The notes: generated from the sequence alone by a model not told the origin. 64,000 nt of DNA from Halobaculum gomorrense (GCF_900129775.1 NZ_FQWV01000011.1:1-64000); one strand, 5' to 3'; numbered from the stretch's first letter, positions 26,342-35,239 are shown. Numbers and translations: made by a program.

Positions 26342-26473
26342 ATGAGCCCATCGCCGCACTCGCGCCCGAGCCGGCGCCCGCACTCCCACTCGGACACGCG
26401 GTCGCGGGCGCGCTCGGTCAGCGCTCGCCGCGCCGCCTCGCGGTCGCCGACGCCCGCCGGGTGGTCGCCGTGA
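26342..26473 (+). CDS. possible leader ORF (43 aa) overlapping the Rsm22-like gene
   Basis: An ATG at 26342, about 27 bases after a weak promoter-like ccgttaccc, opens a 43-codon frame rich in Ser, Arg and Pro. Its TGA (26471-26473) overlaps a GTG start (26470-26472) of the Rsm22-like gene. The peptide is basic and unlike a halophilic protein, so any role would be in translation control. In GC-rich DNA a frame of this length can arise by chance. Confidence 0.25.
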   Translation: MSPSPHSRPSRRPHSHSDTRSRARSVSARRAASRSPTPAGWSP

Positions 26474-27894
26474 GCGTCGACCGCGAGGCGCTGCGCGACA
26501 CCGCAAAGTACCTCCGCAACGCCCGCCCCGTCGATCCCGACGAGGTGTACGAGTACCTCCCCGACCGACCGCACCCGGCGGTCGTGCGCACCGCACTCCG
26601 CGAGGAGGCGTTCGACCTCGGACTCTACGAGCGCGAGGACGGCACGTTCGTCCCCGCGAGCGAGAGACCGGTCGACCCGCCGGGGTGGTCGCCCGAGGCG
26701 TTCCCCGACGGGCACGCCGAGACGATCGAGGACCTGCTGTTCGAGACGTACGGCCTCGACTGGCACGAGGGCGACTCGGGCGACGCGCTCCGCGAGACGA
26801 TCGACCGCCTGAAAGAGGACTACTACCGCGGGCGGCCCGTCGAGTACGACGCCGACGCCGCGCTCGCGTACGCGCTCTACCACCAGCCGGACTTCTACGC
26901 CGCCGTCGGCTACGTGCTCGACCGGCTCGCCGACCGCGGTCTGCTGCCCCGGACTCTGTGCGTGCTCGACGTGGGCGCGGGCACCGGCGGTCCCGCGCTG
27001 GGCCTGTTTGACTACCTCCCTGACGACGCAGTGGTCGACTACCACGCGGTCGAGCCGAGCGACAACGCGGACGTGCTCGCCGAGGTGCTCGCGGACACCC
27101 GGCGGAACGTCCACACGACGATCCACCGCGAGACCGCCGAGGCGTTCGACCCGGAGGCAGTCGGCGACGTGAACCTCCTCTTGTTCGGCAATGTTCTCTC
27201 TGAGTTGGACGACCCCGAAGCGGTCACCTCCCGCTGCCTCGACGCGCTCGCCGCCGACGGTTCCTGCGTCATGCTGGCGCCGGCGGACCTGAACACCTCG
27301 ACCGAGCTGCGCCGCGTCGAGCGGGCACTGACGCCGCCCGACGGCGACGTGAGCGTGTACGCGCCGGACCTTCGCCTCTGGCCCGGGGACGCCCCGGACG
27401 ACCGCGGGTGGTCCTTCGAGGAGCGCCCGGATCTCGCCGTCCCCTCGTTCCAGCGGAAGCTGGACGACGCGGCGACGCGCGCGTACGACGAGGAGCCGGG
27501 CACCTACCTCAACACGGACGTGAAGTTCTCGTGGGCGGTGCTCCGCCCCGACGGCGAGCGCCGCCACCCGGTCGTCGCCGGCGCCGACCGTCACCACCGC
27601 ATGGCCGAGTCGGAGGCCCACGTCACTGACCGGGTGAACCTCCTCGCGGTGAAGCTCTCGGCCGACCTCGCGCCCGACGACGCGAACCCGCTGTTCAAGA
27701 TCGGCGACGGGAGCGAGCGGGTGGAGCACTACCTCGTCGTGACGGGCGAGTCGGCGCTCAACCGCGACCTGCGGGAGGCGCCGTACGGCGCGGTCCTGTC
27801 GGTCGAGAACGTCCTGATCCTCTGGAACGACGACGAGGGCGCGTACAACCTCGTGTGCGGGAAGGAGACGGTCGTGGACGTGGTCGCGACCTGA
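26470..27894 (+). CDS. Rsm22-like small-ribosomal-subunit methyltransferase family protein
   Basis: A 474-residue SAM-dependent methyltransferase-fold protein. The SAM-binding motif I is LCVLDVGAGTGGPALGLFDY; NLLLFGNVLSELDDPE resembles the post-II region. The Rsm22 family is linked to small ribosomal subunit assembly in mitochondria and many prokaryotes; the exact target is unknown. The start is uncertain: GTG codons at 26461 and 26470 are both possible, and the second overlaps the stop of an upstream small ORF. It is on the same strand as tyrA, with convergent ABC genes to the right. Confidence 0.75.
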   Translation: MSVDREALRDTAKYLRNARPVDPDEVYEYLPDRPHPAVVRTALREEAFDLGLYEREDGTFVPASERPVDPPGWSPEAFPDGHAETIEDLLFETYGLDWHEGDSGDALRETIDRLKEDYYRGRPVEYDADAALAYALYHQPDFYAAVGYVLDRLADRGLLPRTLCVLDVGAGTGGPALGLFDYLPDDAVVDYHAVEPSDNADVLAEVLADTRRNVHTTIHRETAEAFDPEAVGDVNLLLFGNVLSELDDPEAVTSRCLDALAADGSCVMLAPADLNTSTELRRVERALTPPDGDVSVYAPDLRLWPGDAPDDRGWSFEERPDLAVPSFQRKLDDAATRAYDEEPGTYLNTDVKFSWAVLRPDGERRHPVVAGADRHHRMAESEAHVTDRVNLLAVKLSADLAPDDANPLFKIGDGSERVEHYLVVTGESALNRDLREAPYGAVLSVENVLILWNDDEGAYNLVCGKETVVDVVAT

Positions 27895-27943
27895 GTCGCA
27901 TCGCGGCAGCGGTGCGGGTGCCGCCGATGTGCTCGCCGCCCTC

Positions 27944-29149
27944 TCAGGCCGGGCCGTAGCGCGCCACGCCAGCGCGCGCCACCCAGACGGCGACGCCGCC
28001 CGCGACGAGCACGGCGACGACCACGAGGTACGACGCCGGGTCGGCGCTCCCGACGGCCAGTTTGGCGGCGACGTTCGCGGGGTTCGCGGGCGACAGCGCC
28101 GCCGCCCCGAACAGCCCGAGCACGCCCAGCGAATACACCGTCTGTGCGGCTCTGCGGTCGGGCGCGGTGAGCGCGAGCGCGGCTCCCAGCGCCGTCACCA
28201 GCGCCGCCAGCCCGGCCGTCAGGCCGAGCAGCCCGACCACCCCGGCCGCCGTCACAAGCGCGCTCGGTGCGGGGGCGATGGCGGTGCCGTTTACCGACAG
28301 CAGCGCGAGCCACAGCGCCGCCTGCACCGGCGCGAGGCCGGCGGCCGCCAGCAGCTTCCCCTCGACGATGTTGGTCATCGTCACCGGCGCGACCCGGAGC
28401 AGTTCCAGCGTCCCGCGCTCCAGTTCCTCGGTGAGCGAGTCGACCGTCACCGAGCCGGCGATGAACACCGGGAGGAACAGCAACAGGGGAACGAGCACCG
28501 TGTAGGTGAAGCCGAAGTACGGCGAGGACCCCGCCTGCGGCGGCAGCGCGAGCGTCTCGGCCGACAGCGACGCCGAGCGCTGATCGCGCTCCAGGCGCTC
28601 GAACGCCCGCAGCGCCTCGCGCGCGCGCACCACGACCAGGGTCGTGCCGACGCTCCCCTCCGGGACGAGCACGCGAACCTCCACGGTACCGCGCTCGGTC
28701 GCCGTCGCCAGCATCGCCGCGTCGACCCGTCCGTCGGCGAACGCGTCGGCGGCGGCCTGTCGGGTCGGGTAGCGACGCGGCTCCATCCCGTCGGTCCGCT
28801 CCAGCGCGAGCGCGAGGTCGCCGGTGTCGTCGCCGGCGACGGCCGTCTCGACCGAGTAGCCCGCCGCGGCGCCGGGGTCGTACAGCGACACCAGCCCGAC
28901 GACGAGGAACGACGAGAACGCCGCGACGAACAGCTGTATCACCAGCGCGAGCAGGATCGTCTTCTCCGAGCGCAGCGACGCCAGCTCCCGCCTGGCGATC
29001 GTCCAGCGGGGGTCGCGCCCTGTGCGATCGCCCGCGGCGACGGTGCCCGGGATCGGGTTCGGGGCGTCGGCCGACGGCGCGTCTGCTCGGCGGTGACCGC
29101 CGTCGCCGGCGCCACTCCCGCCGCGGTCCGCCTCGCGGTCGTTATCCAA
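27944..29149 (-). CDS. ABC-2 type transporter permease
   Basis: A 401-residue integral membrane permease. After an acidic cytoplasmic tail (about 1-50) there is one transmembrane segment (LLALVIQLFVAAFSSFLVVG), a large extracytoplasmic domain (about 85-230), and five or so further helices including VPLLLFLPVFIAGSVTVDSL. The topology matches NatB/ABC-2 exporters. It is the third gene of an operon with an ATPase and a permease-protease fusion, overlapping the latter by eight bases. Substrate unknown. Confidence 0.82.
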   Translation of the reverse strand: MDNDREADRGGSGAGDGGHRRADAPSADAPNPIPGTVAAGDRTGRDPRWTIARRELASLRSEKTILLALVIQLFVAAFSSFLVVGLVSLYDPGAAAGYSVETAVAGDDTGDLALALERTDGMEPRRYPTRQAAADAFADGRVDAAMLATATERGTVEVRVLVPEGSVGTTLVVVRAREALRAFERLERDQRSASLSAETLALPPQAGSSPYFGFTYTVLVPLLLFLPVFIAGSVTVDSLTEELERGTLELLRVAPVTMTNIVEGKLLAAAGLAPVQAALWLALLSVNGTAIAPAPSALVTAAGVVGLLGLTAGLAALVTALGAALALTAPDRRAAQTVYSLGVLGLFGAAALSPANPANVAAKLAVGSADPASYLVVVAVLVAGGVAVWVARAGVARYGPA

Positions 29150-30968
29150 GGGCGCTCACCACCGTGAGGTCGTAGGTGAAGTGGATCGCCATCGCGACGA
29201 GCAGGGTTCCGGCCCACGCGCGCCGCCCCCGCGTCGCGCCGACGGCGCCGACCGCCGCCGTGACGACGTGCAAGAGGAGCGGGAGCGCCACCAGCGCGAG
29301 CCCGGCCGCCGGGCCGAGGCCGCTGCCGACGCCCGCGGTACCGAACGCCGCCTCGCCCAACGGGAGCGAGCCGAGACCGACGACCTGCACGACCACGGTG
29401 GCCTTCTCCGCGAGGAAGAAGCCGGCGCCCGACAGCGCCCCCAGTTTCAGCGCCGTGGGGAGGTCGCGCTCGAAGCGCGACCTGTGGAAGCCGGCGTACA
29501 CGCCGACGCCCTTGGCGACCTCCTCAACCACCGCGACGACGACGAGCAGGGCGACGATGGCCGCGCCCTCCGGCAGCGCGAATAGCACCGCGACGCCGAG
29601 CAACTCGGCGACGAACACGAACGGGACCGACAGCGCCGACAGCAGCGCCACGTCGCGGGGGCGGTGCAGGCGCACCGCGAGCGCGTCGAGGAACTTCAGC
29701 GGCACCGCCCGCTGGGTGAACATGTCTTCCTCGCGGTAAACGCCGATGCCCGTCGCGAACAGGGTGCCCGCGACGAGGTAGAACGGCCCCGTCGAGAACA
29801 GGTACTCCGCGATCGACACCGCCTCCCCCTGCAGGTCGCGGACGACGAGCGTGAGCGGCGAGATGAGCGCGACGGGCGTCACGGTCGAGAAGATCGCCGG
29901 CACGAACGCATACGTCGTCAGCGCGACCGAGACCGTGACCGTGACGAAGGTGAGCTCCTTGAACGACCGCGCGAACATCGCGCCGACGAACGTCGCCGCG
30001 AGGAACACGAGCGCGATTGGGAACACCGCCGCCACCGAGAGCGGGCCACCCCCGACGGCGAGGGCGATGACCGTCGTCGCCGCGAGCGCGACCCCCGCGT
30101 ACGGGAGCGTCTTCCCCGCGACGATGTCCGTCCGCGACAGCGGCGCGACGAGCAGCAGTTCCCCCCGGCGGTTGATCCGCTCGTTGAGGATCGTCGAGCC
30201 GTACGCCTGGATGACGAAGTTCATCGGCACGAGGAAGGCGAACGCGAGCACGAGCGAGGAGAACGGAAACGGCGGCGCGATCTCCGCCGGCGACCCGGTC
30301 GGCTGCCCCCCGAACAGCGACCCCGCGATGCCGCCGAAGTCGGGGACGCCGAGGCCGCTCCCCGCGCCGCCGTCGCTGGCAGTTCCCGAACCGGCCGATC
30401 TGTCGCCCGCGTCGTCACCGGCACCGTCGCTATCGCCGGTGCCGTCGCCGCCGATCGCGCCGTCGTCGTTCTCGCCGGCGGATCCGTCGCTGGCGCCGAC
30501 GCGCTCGCTGGCGCGCTCGACGTAGCTGAGGGTCACGCCGACCGGGAACGCGGCCGACTGGTTCTCCTCGGCCGCGAGCAGGCGAGCGTTGTGGCGCTCG
30601 ACGGCCGACCGGAACGCGCCGAGGGCGGCCTGCCCCTTCCGGGTGTTCGCGACGGAGACGGTCGCCTCGCGGTCGCTCGGGTCGCGGTCGTCGACGTACA
30701 CGTCCGCGTTCGGTGCGCCGACCGGGACCGCCTCCAGCGGCGTCGAGTCAGTCACGGACTCGTGGTACGGGCTGTCGGAGCTGACCGCGACCGCGTAGAT
30801 GTCCTCGTCGAGCGCGACGCCGCCGGCGAGCAGGCCGCCCGCGGCGACGCCGAGGGTCAACAGCAGGGCGACGGCGCCGAGGACTGCGGTCTTCCGGTCG
30901 ACGGTGCCGACCGTCCGGGACACCTCCCAGCGCGCGACCCGGAGCAGCTTCCGGGGGGAGACGTTCAC
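29142..30968 (-). CDS. ABC-2 permease fused to a PrsW-type intramembrane metalloprotease
   Basis: A 608-residue membrane protein in two parts. Residues 1-410 are an ABC-2 permease: first helix about 28-50, an extracytoplasmic domain containing a disordered Gly/Asp/Ser tract at 158-205, then several helices. Residues 435-608 are a PrsW-like domain with the full set of family motifs: E482-E483-x2-K486, F517-x3-E521, H567 and H596-x3-D600. PrsW proteins cut membrane-bound anti-sigma factors in bacteria; the archaeal substrate is unknown. Its start overlaps the ATPase stop (ATGA) and its end overlaps the second permease gene, so all three are made together. Confidence 0.82.
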   Translation of the reverse strand: MNVSPRKLLRVARWEVSRTVGTVDRKTAVLGAVALLLTLGVAAGGLLAGGVALDEDIYAVAVSSDSPYHESVTDSTPLEAVPVGAPNADVYVDDRDPSDREATVSVANTRKGQAALGAFRSAVERHNARLLAAEENQSAAFPVGVTLSYVERASERVGASDGSAGENDDGAIGGDGTGDSDGAGDDAGDRSAGSGTASDGGAGSGLGVPDFGGIAGSLFGGQPTGSPAEIAPPFPFSSLVLAFAFLVPMNFVIQAYGSTILNERINRRGELLLVAPLSRTDIVAGKTLPYAGVALAATTVIALAVGGGPLSVAAVFPIALVFLAATFVGAMFARSFKELTFVTVTVSVALTTYAFVPAIFSTVTPVALISPLTLVVRDLQGEAVSIAEYLFSTGPFYLVAGTLFATGIGVYREEDMFTQRAVPLKFLDALAVRLHRPRDVALLSALSVPFVFVAELLGVAVLFALPEGAAIVALLVVVAVVEEVAKGVGVYAGFHRSRFERDLPTALKLGALSGAGFFLAEKATVVVQVVGLGSLPLGEAAFGTAGVGSGLGPAAGLALVALPLLLHVVTAAVGAVGATRGRRAWAGTLLVAMAIHFTYDLTVVSALG

Positions 30969-31933
30969 TCCGCGGCCTCCGGCGCTTCGGGCGGTTCCGA
31001 CGGTTCCGACGGGTCGCGTTCCCGGTCACCCTCGACGGCGCCGGGGGCGACCCGGCGGCTCCCGGGCATCGGCTGGCCGGCCACGTCGAGGAAGATCTCC
31101 TCCAGCGTCGACTCGCGCGTGCGGATGTCGATCACCTCGCCGCCCGCGGCGGCCGCCGCCTCGCGGACCTCCTCGACGGCGTCCATCGAGTCGACGGTCG
31201 TGACGTGCCGGTCGCCGTCCGGTTCGCTGCGTTCGACGGGGACCGTCGTGAACACGCGGTACGTCGTCTCCCCGTGCTCGGCGCGGATCTCCTCGACGGT
31301 GCCGCGCGCGACGATCTCGCCCTCGTTCATGATCACGACGCGATCGCAGACCGACTCGACGTGATAGAGGTTGTGCGCCGAGAACAGCACGGTCTTGCCC
31401 GCGTCGGCGAGGTCGCGAACGTACTCCAGGACGTAGTTGGTGGTGAGCGGATCCAGCCCGGACGCCGGTTCGTCGTAGATCAGCACGTCCGGATCGTTGA
31501 CCAGCGACCGCGCGATCGCGACCTTCCGCTTCATCCCCTTCGACACGTCCCCCAGCCGGCGATCGCGGTGCTCCAGTTCGAGGTCGTCGAGCGCGGTTTC
31601 GATGCGCTGATTCGCGGTCTCGCGCGGCACGTCGTACAGATCCGCGAAGAAGCGGAGGTAGCTCCGCGCGGTCATGTCCTCGTACAGCGGCGACTCCTCC
31701 GGGAGAAAGCCCAACGCGGTTCGCGTCTCCGGGTCGCCCGCGGGCTCGCCGGCGACGCGGACGGTTCCGGCGGTCGGCTCGATGAGCCCCGCGAGCGTCT
31801 TGAGCGTCGTCGTCTTGCCCGCCCCGTTCGGGCCGACGACGCCGAATATTTCCCCCGGCTCCACGTCGAAGGTACTCCCGTGCACGGCGACGAAGTCGCC
31901 GTACACCTTCCGCAGGCCGTCGACGGTTATCAC
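30965..31933 (-). CDS. ABC transporter ATP-binding protein
   Basis: A 322-residue cytosolic ATPase of the CcmA/NatA exporter type. Walker A is GPNGAGKTTTLK, the signature is DVSKGMKRKVAIARS (a variant of LSGGQ), Walker B is DVLIYDEPASGLDP and the switch His follows in FSAHN. A C-terminal domain of about 100 residues ends in a Pro/Glu-rich tail. First gene of the operon that also encodes the PrsW-fused permease and a second ABC-2 permease. Confidence 0.92.
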   Translation of the reverse strand: MITVDGLRKVYGDFVAVHGSTFDVEPGEIFGVVGPNGAGKTTTLKTLAGLIEPTAGTVRVAGEPAGDPETRTALGFLPEESPLYEDMTARSYLRFFADLYDVPRETANQRIETALDDLELEHRDRRLGDVSKGMKRKVAIARSLVNDPDVLIYDEPASGLDPLTTNYVLEYVRDLADAGKTVLFSAHNLYHVESVCDRVVIMNEGEIVARGTVEEIRAEHGETTYRVFTTVPVERSEPDGDRHVTTVDSMDAVEEVREAAAAAGGEVIDIRTRESTLEEIFLDVAGQPMPGSRRVAPGAVEGDRERDPSEPSEPPEAPEAAE

Positions 31934-32037
31934 ACGGGTGCGTTCGCCCGCGAGGGTATAGTGGCGTCGGCGCGCCTATCGACAGTGAGAACGCGGCAGC
32001 GGCTGCGCCCTCGATCGAGTCCGGGTTCCGTCTCGCC

Positions 32038-32283
32038 TCACGCCCGCTCGGGCGGGCGGAAATCGACGCAGCCGAACGTCACGTACCGGCCGTCGTCCGA
32101 GGGGTCGCTCGACTCACCCTCCGTGCGACGGCCCTCTCTGACCTTGTCGGAATCGCTCCCGGCCGCAGGGTACGGATCCGTCGGGAATGCCGGCCGGACC
32201 GCCCGCTCGTCGGGGACCCAAGCGCCGTCCGCATCGTTCGCGACTGCCGTGCCGTATGACGTGAATGTCCGCTGCTCTGACAT
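32038..32283 (-). CDS. small haloarchaeal protein, function unknown
   Basis: An 81-residue hydrophilic acidic protein beginning MSEQRTFTSYGTAVANDADG and ending DGRYVTFGCVDFRPPERA, with one cysteine. It has no recognised domain. A strong TATA box (gtatatatt on the minus strand, 32306-32314) sits 27 bases before the ATG, which is good support that it is expressed as a leaderless mRNA. Confidence 0.6.
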   Translation of the reverse strand: MSEQRTFTSYGTAVANDADGAWVPDERAVRPAFPTDPYPAAGSDSDKVREGRRTEGESSDPSDDGRYVTFGCVDFRPPERA

Positions 32284-32305
32284 ACAATACTAGTACACCT
32301 CGTCC

Positions 32306-32314
32306 AATATATAC
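32306..32314 (-). promoter_or_regulatory. TATA box of the 81-aa protein gene
   Basis: The minus strand reads gtatatatt, centred 27 bases before the ATG at 32283. Confidence 0.65.
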
Positions 32315-32449
32315 GTTTCCATCGATTACTCGGATTCGAGTAAATAATTATCACGATCGGCACGATCGCTCACTGAGCCAGAGACCCCGCCGTCGACGGC
32401 GCGGTCGCTCGCGAACGTTCGATCGGGTAGTACGTCGGAGTCAGGAGTG

Positions 32450-32575
32450 TTACTCGTCGTCTTCGCCGCCGTCGGTCCGCGCGTCGAGTTTCTCGTTGCC
32501 TCGTTCCCACACTCGGTCGGCTGATGCTCCGTTCGGTGCTGTGTGACTGACCTCTCGCATCGTTCGTTTCGCCAT
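32450..32575 (-). CDS. 41-residue small protein, function unknown
   Basis: A short complete frame starting MAKRTMREVSHTAPNGASAD and ending in an acidic GGEDDE tail, with one Trp. The composition (basic start, acidic halophilic end) and a TATA-like gaaataccc on the minus strand centred 27 bases before the ATG support a real leaderless gene. No homology can be assigned. Confidence 0.5.
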   Translation of the reverse strand: MAKRTMREVSHTAPNGASADRVWERGNEKLDARTDGGEDDE

Positions 32576-32597
32576 CGTGACACAGTGGAGCACGTCC

Positions 32598-32606
32598 GGG
32601 TATTTC
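32598..32606 (-). promoter_or_regulatory. TATA-like box of the 41-aa small gene
   Basis: The minus strand reads gaaataccc, centred 27 bases before the ATG at 32575. Confidence 0.45.
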
Positions 32607-32757
32607 AACGTTGCATGGAATTCCCTTAGAGACTCTGTACCATATTAGGACAATAATATTTTGGGCGATCGCCGCCGACCGACCGATCAGTTCCGCCGGC
32701 GTTCGTTCCCCAAACCATGAGAGAACGCATTTGACTGAAGCCGCAGTGAACAGGCGT

Positions 32758-33447
32758 ATGAACCGGACGATCGTCGACCTGTTGGCCGACAACGCCGAGC
32801 ACGCCCGAGCGTTCGCCGGGCGCTTCGACGAGGTACAGGACGGACAGTATCCCGAGGCTGTGACGGTCTGCTGTTCGGACTCGCGGGTGCTCCAGGATCA
32901 GATCTTCGGCAACGAGACGCCTGGACGACTGTTCACCTGCGGGAACATCGGGAACCGCGTCGTCCAGCGAACCGACGCCCGCGAGGTGGTCTCCGGCGAC
33001 GTGCTCTACCCGCTGGCGCACGCGGGGACGCGGACGGCCGTCGTCGTCGGTCACACCGGCTGCGGCGCCGTGACGGCGACCTACGACGCGCTCGCGGGAG
33101 GGCTCGCCGCGGACAGCGAGCCGCCGGGGATCGAACACTGCATCGACCTGCTCGCTCCCCACATCGAGCCGGGCGTCGACCTGCTCCCCGAGGGGCTCGA
33201 CGACGCCGAGGCCGTGAACCACCTCGTCGAATACAACGTCGACCGCCAGGTCGATGAGCTCCTCGGCAGCGACGACGTGCCGGACGACACCGATGTCGTC
33301 GGCGTCGTCTACGACTTCCAAGACGTGTACGGCGGCGAGCGAGGGGAAGTTCACCTGATCAACGTCGACGGCGAGCGCGACCCCACGGCGTTGCGGGCCG
33401 AGCACGAGGTGGTCGACGACCGGATCGCTCGCCTCTGGACGTACTGA
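32758..33447 (+). CDS. beta-type carbonic anhydrase
   Basis: A 229-residue cytosolic zinc enzyme interconverting CO2 and bicarbonate. Zinc ligands and the catalytic Asp-Arg pair lie in AVTVCCSDSR and VVVGHTGCGAVTA (Cys, Asp, His, Cys); GNIGNRV is the conserved neighbour of the active site. The C-terminal third is very acidic. The ATG chosen lies about 27 bases after a weak TATA-like gcatttgac. The AT-rich aataatatttt near 32652 is further upstream and could be a second promoter or a binding site. Confidence 0.9.
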   Translation: MNRTIVDLLADNAEHARAFAGRFDEVQDGQYPEAVTVCCSDSRVLQDQIFGNETPGRLFTCGNIGNRVVQRTDAREVVSGDVLYPLAHAGTRTAVVVGHTGCGAVTATYDALAGGLAADSEPPGIEHCIDLLAPHIEPGVDLLPEGLDDAEAVNHLVEYNVDRQVDELLGSDDVPDDTDVVGVVYDFQDVYGGERGEVHLINVDGERDPTALRAEHEVVDDRIARLWTY

Positions 33448-33517
33448 CCGCGGCGACGGGTGCGACCCGATACCACGGAGTCGATCGATTGAACTCGACC
33501 GCCGCAGATCCGGCCGT

Positions 33518-34429
33518 ATGAACGATCTCTCGCCGCCGGACGACCAGACGCTCGTCGCGGATCGCGCCGACTGGGTCGACGCCGACGCGGCCGCACACCT
33601 GACCGCCCACCCGCTTGACGGCGTCGGCACCGAGTACCCCCACGCGACGGGCGCCGTCGACGGCCCCGGTGACGTGACGCCGCCGCGCGAGCGCCACCCC
33701 GTCTTCTATGGCTGCTTCGACTGGCACTCGGCGGTCCACAGCCACTGGTGTCTCGTGCGTGCGCTGCGCGTGTTCCCCGAGCACCCCGATCGCGAGGCGA
33801 TCGTCGCGGGGATCGACGAGCAGTTGACCCCCGACGGCGTCGCCGGCGAGATCGCGTGGTTCGACGAACACGAGACGTTTGAGCGACCCTACGGCTGGGC
33901 GTGGCTGCTCGCGCTCGCCGCCGAACTCGACCGGTGGGACGACCCGCGGGCGGCGCGCTGGAGCGACGCGCTCGACCCGCTGGAGGAGCAGATCCGCGAC
34001 CGCGTCGCCGAGCGGTTCCTTCCGATGGGTCGACCGTTCCGCGTCGGCACGCACGGCAACTCCGCGTTCGCGCTCTCGCTGGTCCTCGATTACGCGCGGA
34101 CGGTGGGCGACGGCGCGCTCAATCGGAGCGCGACCGAGACGGCGCTGGCGTTCTCCCGCGACGACGCCGACGCGCCAATCGGACTCGAACCGCTCGGGTG
34201 GGACTTCCTCTCGCCCGCGCTCGTGGAGGCCGACCTCATGCGCCGGGTGCTCGACGGCGACGCCTTCGTCCGCTGGCTCGACGGCTACCTCCCCGACGCG
34301 GATGCGCTCCCCGCGCCCGCGTCCGTCGACGAGGCGTTCACGGACGACTACGCCGGGTCGCACTGGCTGTCCTCGTTCGTCTGCTACCTCCTCACACGCA
34401 ACGAGGGCGGGATCGCGGTCTCAACGTAG
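33518..34429 (+). CDS. DUF2891 family protein
   Basis: A 303-residue, largely helical cytosolic protein. HPVFYGCFDWHSAVHSHW, RPYGWAWLLALAAEL, GTHGNSAFALSL and DYAGSHWLSSFVCYLLTR are characteristic of DUF2891, a family with an (alpha/alpha)-barrel-like look but no assigned function. From memory of the family, a middle C-terminal stretch including a GLNLSRAW-type motif is normally present between the LDGYLP region and DYAGSHW; here these are only about 25 residues apart, so an internal deletion is possible. It stands alone downstream of carbonic anhydrase. Confidence 0.75.
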   Translation: MNDLSPPDDQTLVADRADWVDADAAAHLTAHPLDGVGTEYPHATGAVDGPGDVTPPRERHPVFYGCFDWHSAVHSHWCLVRALRVFPEHPDREAIVAGIDEQLTPDGVAGEIAWFDEHETFERPYGWAWLLALAAELDRWDDPRAARWSDALDPLEEQIRDRVAERFLPMGRPFRVGTHGNSAFALSLVLDYARTVGDGALNRSATETALAFSRDDADAPIGLEPLGWDFLSPALVEADLMRRVLDGDAFVRWLDGYLPDADALPAPASVDEAFTDDYAGSHWLSSFVCYLLTRNEGGIAVST

Positions 34430-34449
34430 CAAGGGACGCGGGAACGGCC

Positions 34450-34827
34450 CTACACCGCCGATTTGAGATCCCAGATCAGCGATCGAATCTTGTATCCGAC
34501 GGAGTCATTCTGGTAACCCTTCCAGCCACTGATGCCGCCTGCGAGCGTCGCCGCGTCGTACCCGGCGGCGTCGAGCACGCTCGTCGCGCGCTTGGCGACG
34601 ACACCCATCTTGCACACGACGACCACGTCCTCACCGCGGGGGATCTCGTTGAGGTGCGCGCGGAGCGCGGCGTCGTCGCCGCCGCGAAGGTCATGGTAGA
34701 CGGGGACGTTGTGACTCCCGTCGATCGCGGTGCGCTGGTAGTCCGAGTGCGGCCGGATGTCCAGCACGAACGGGGCGGCGCCGCGGTCGAGGCGGTCGTC
34801 CAGTTCCTCGGGGCGAATGCTGCTCAT
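34450..34827 (-). CDS. rhodanese-like sulfurtransferase
   Basis: A 125-residue single-domain rhodanese. The catalytic cysteine lies in VVVVCKMGVVAKRAT, and LDIRPHSDYQRTAIDGSHNVP is the CH2A-like region. Such proteins carry sulfane sulfur to acceptors in the cytosol, for example in thiolation or detoxification. The ATG at 34827 was chosen over an in-frame extension. It is convergent with the DUF2891 gene and 73 bases downstream of the chorismate mutase gene. Confidence 0.88.
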   Translation of the reverse strand: MSSIRPEELDDRLDRGAAPFVLDIRPHSDYQRTAIDGSHNVPVYHDLRGGDDAALRAHLNEIPRGEDVVVVCKMGVVAKRATSVLDAAGYDAATLAGGISGWKGYQNDSVGYKIRSLIWDLKSAV

Positions 34828-34900
34828 TGTTGCTGTCTTGTGCTCGGCGGTCAAATCCGTGGCGTTCGTCGGGCCGATCTCCCTCGGCGGCGACCGCCGA

Positions 34901-35212
34901 CTACCGACTCTCCCGCTGTTCGACCTTGTTCAATTCGATCAACAGCCGGAAGATCGCCTTCACGAGGTTCGAGTCCACCTCGAACCGCTCGGCGTTCTCG
35001 CCGGCGCGGTCCATCACGGCCTGCTCTTGGGTCTCGTCTGTCGTCGGCAGGTCGCGCCGCGCTTTCACGTCGGCGATGGTGTCAGCGACGTACGTGCGCC
35101 GAGCGATGAGTTCGACCAGTTCGCGGTCGATGTCGGCGATCTCTCCGCGCAGTTCGTCCAGGCTCATCGCCTCCAGTTCCTCCGGTTCCTGACTCGTGTC
35201 GTCGTAGCTCAT
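34901..35212 (-). CDS. aroQ: chorismate mutase (AroQ class)
   Basis: A 103-residue all-helical protein that rearranges chorismate to prephenate. It begins with an acidic tail, then LDELRGEIADIDRELVELIARR, the first AroQ helix with its active-site Arg, and ends with a helix NLVKAIFRLLIELNKVEQ. Stand-alone monofunctional type. It lies 27 bases downstream of aroK, so the two are probably one operon. Its product feeds tyrA at 25504. Confidence 0.9.
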   Translation of the reverse strand: MSYDDTSQEPEELEAMSLDELRGEIADIDRELVELIARRTYVADTIADVKARRDLPTTDETQEQAVMDRAGENAERFEVDSNLVKAIFRLLIELNKVEQRESR

Positions 35213-35239
35213 TGTCTGAGATTGTCCGCTCGTCGCCAG

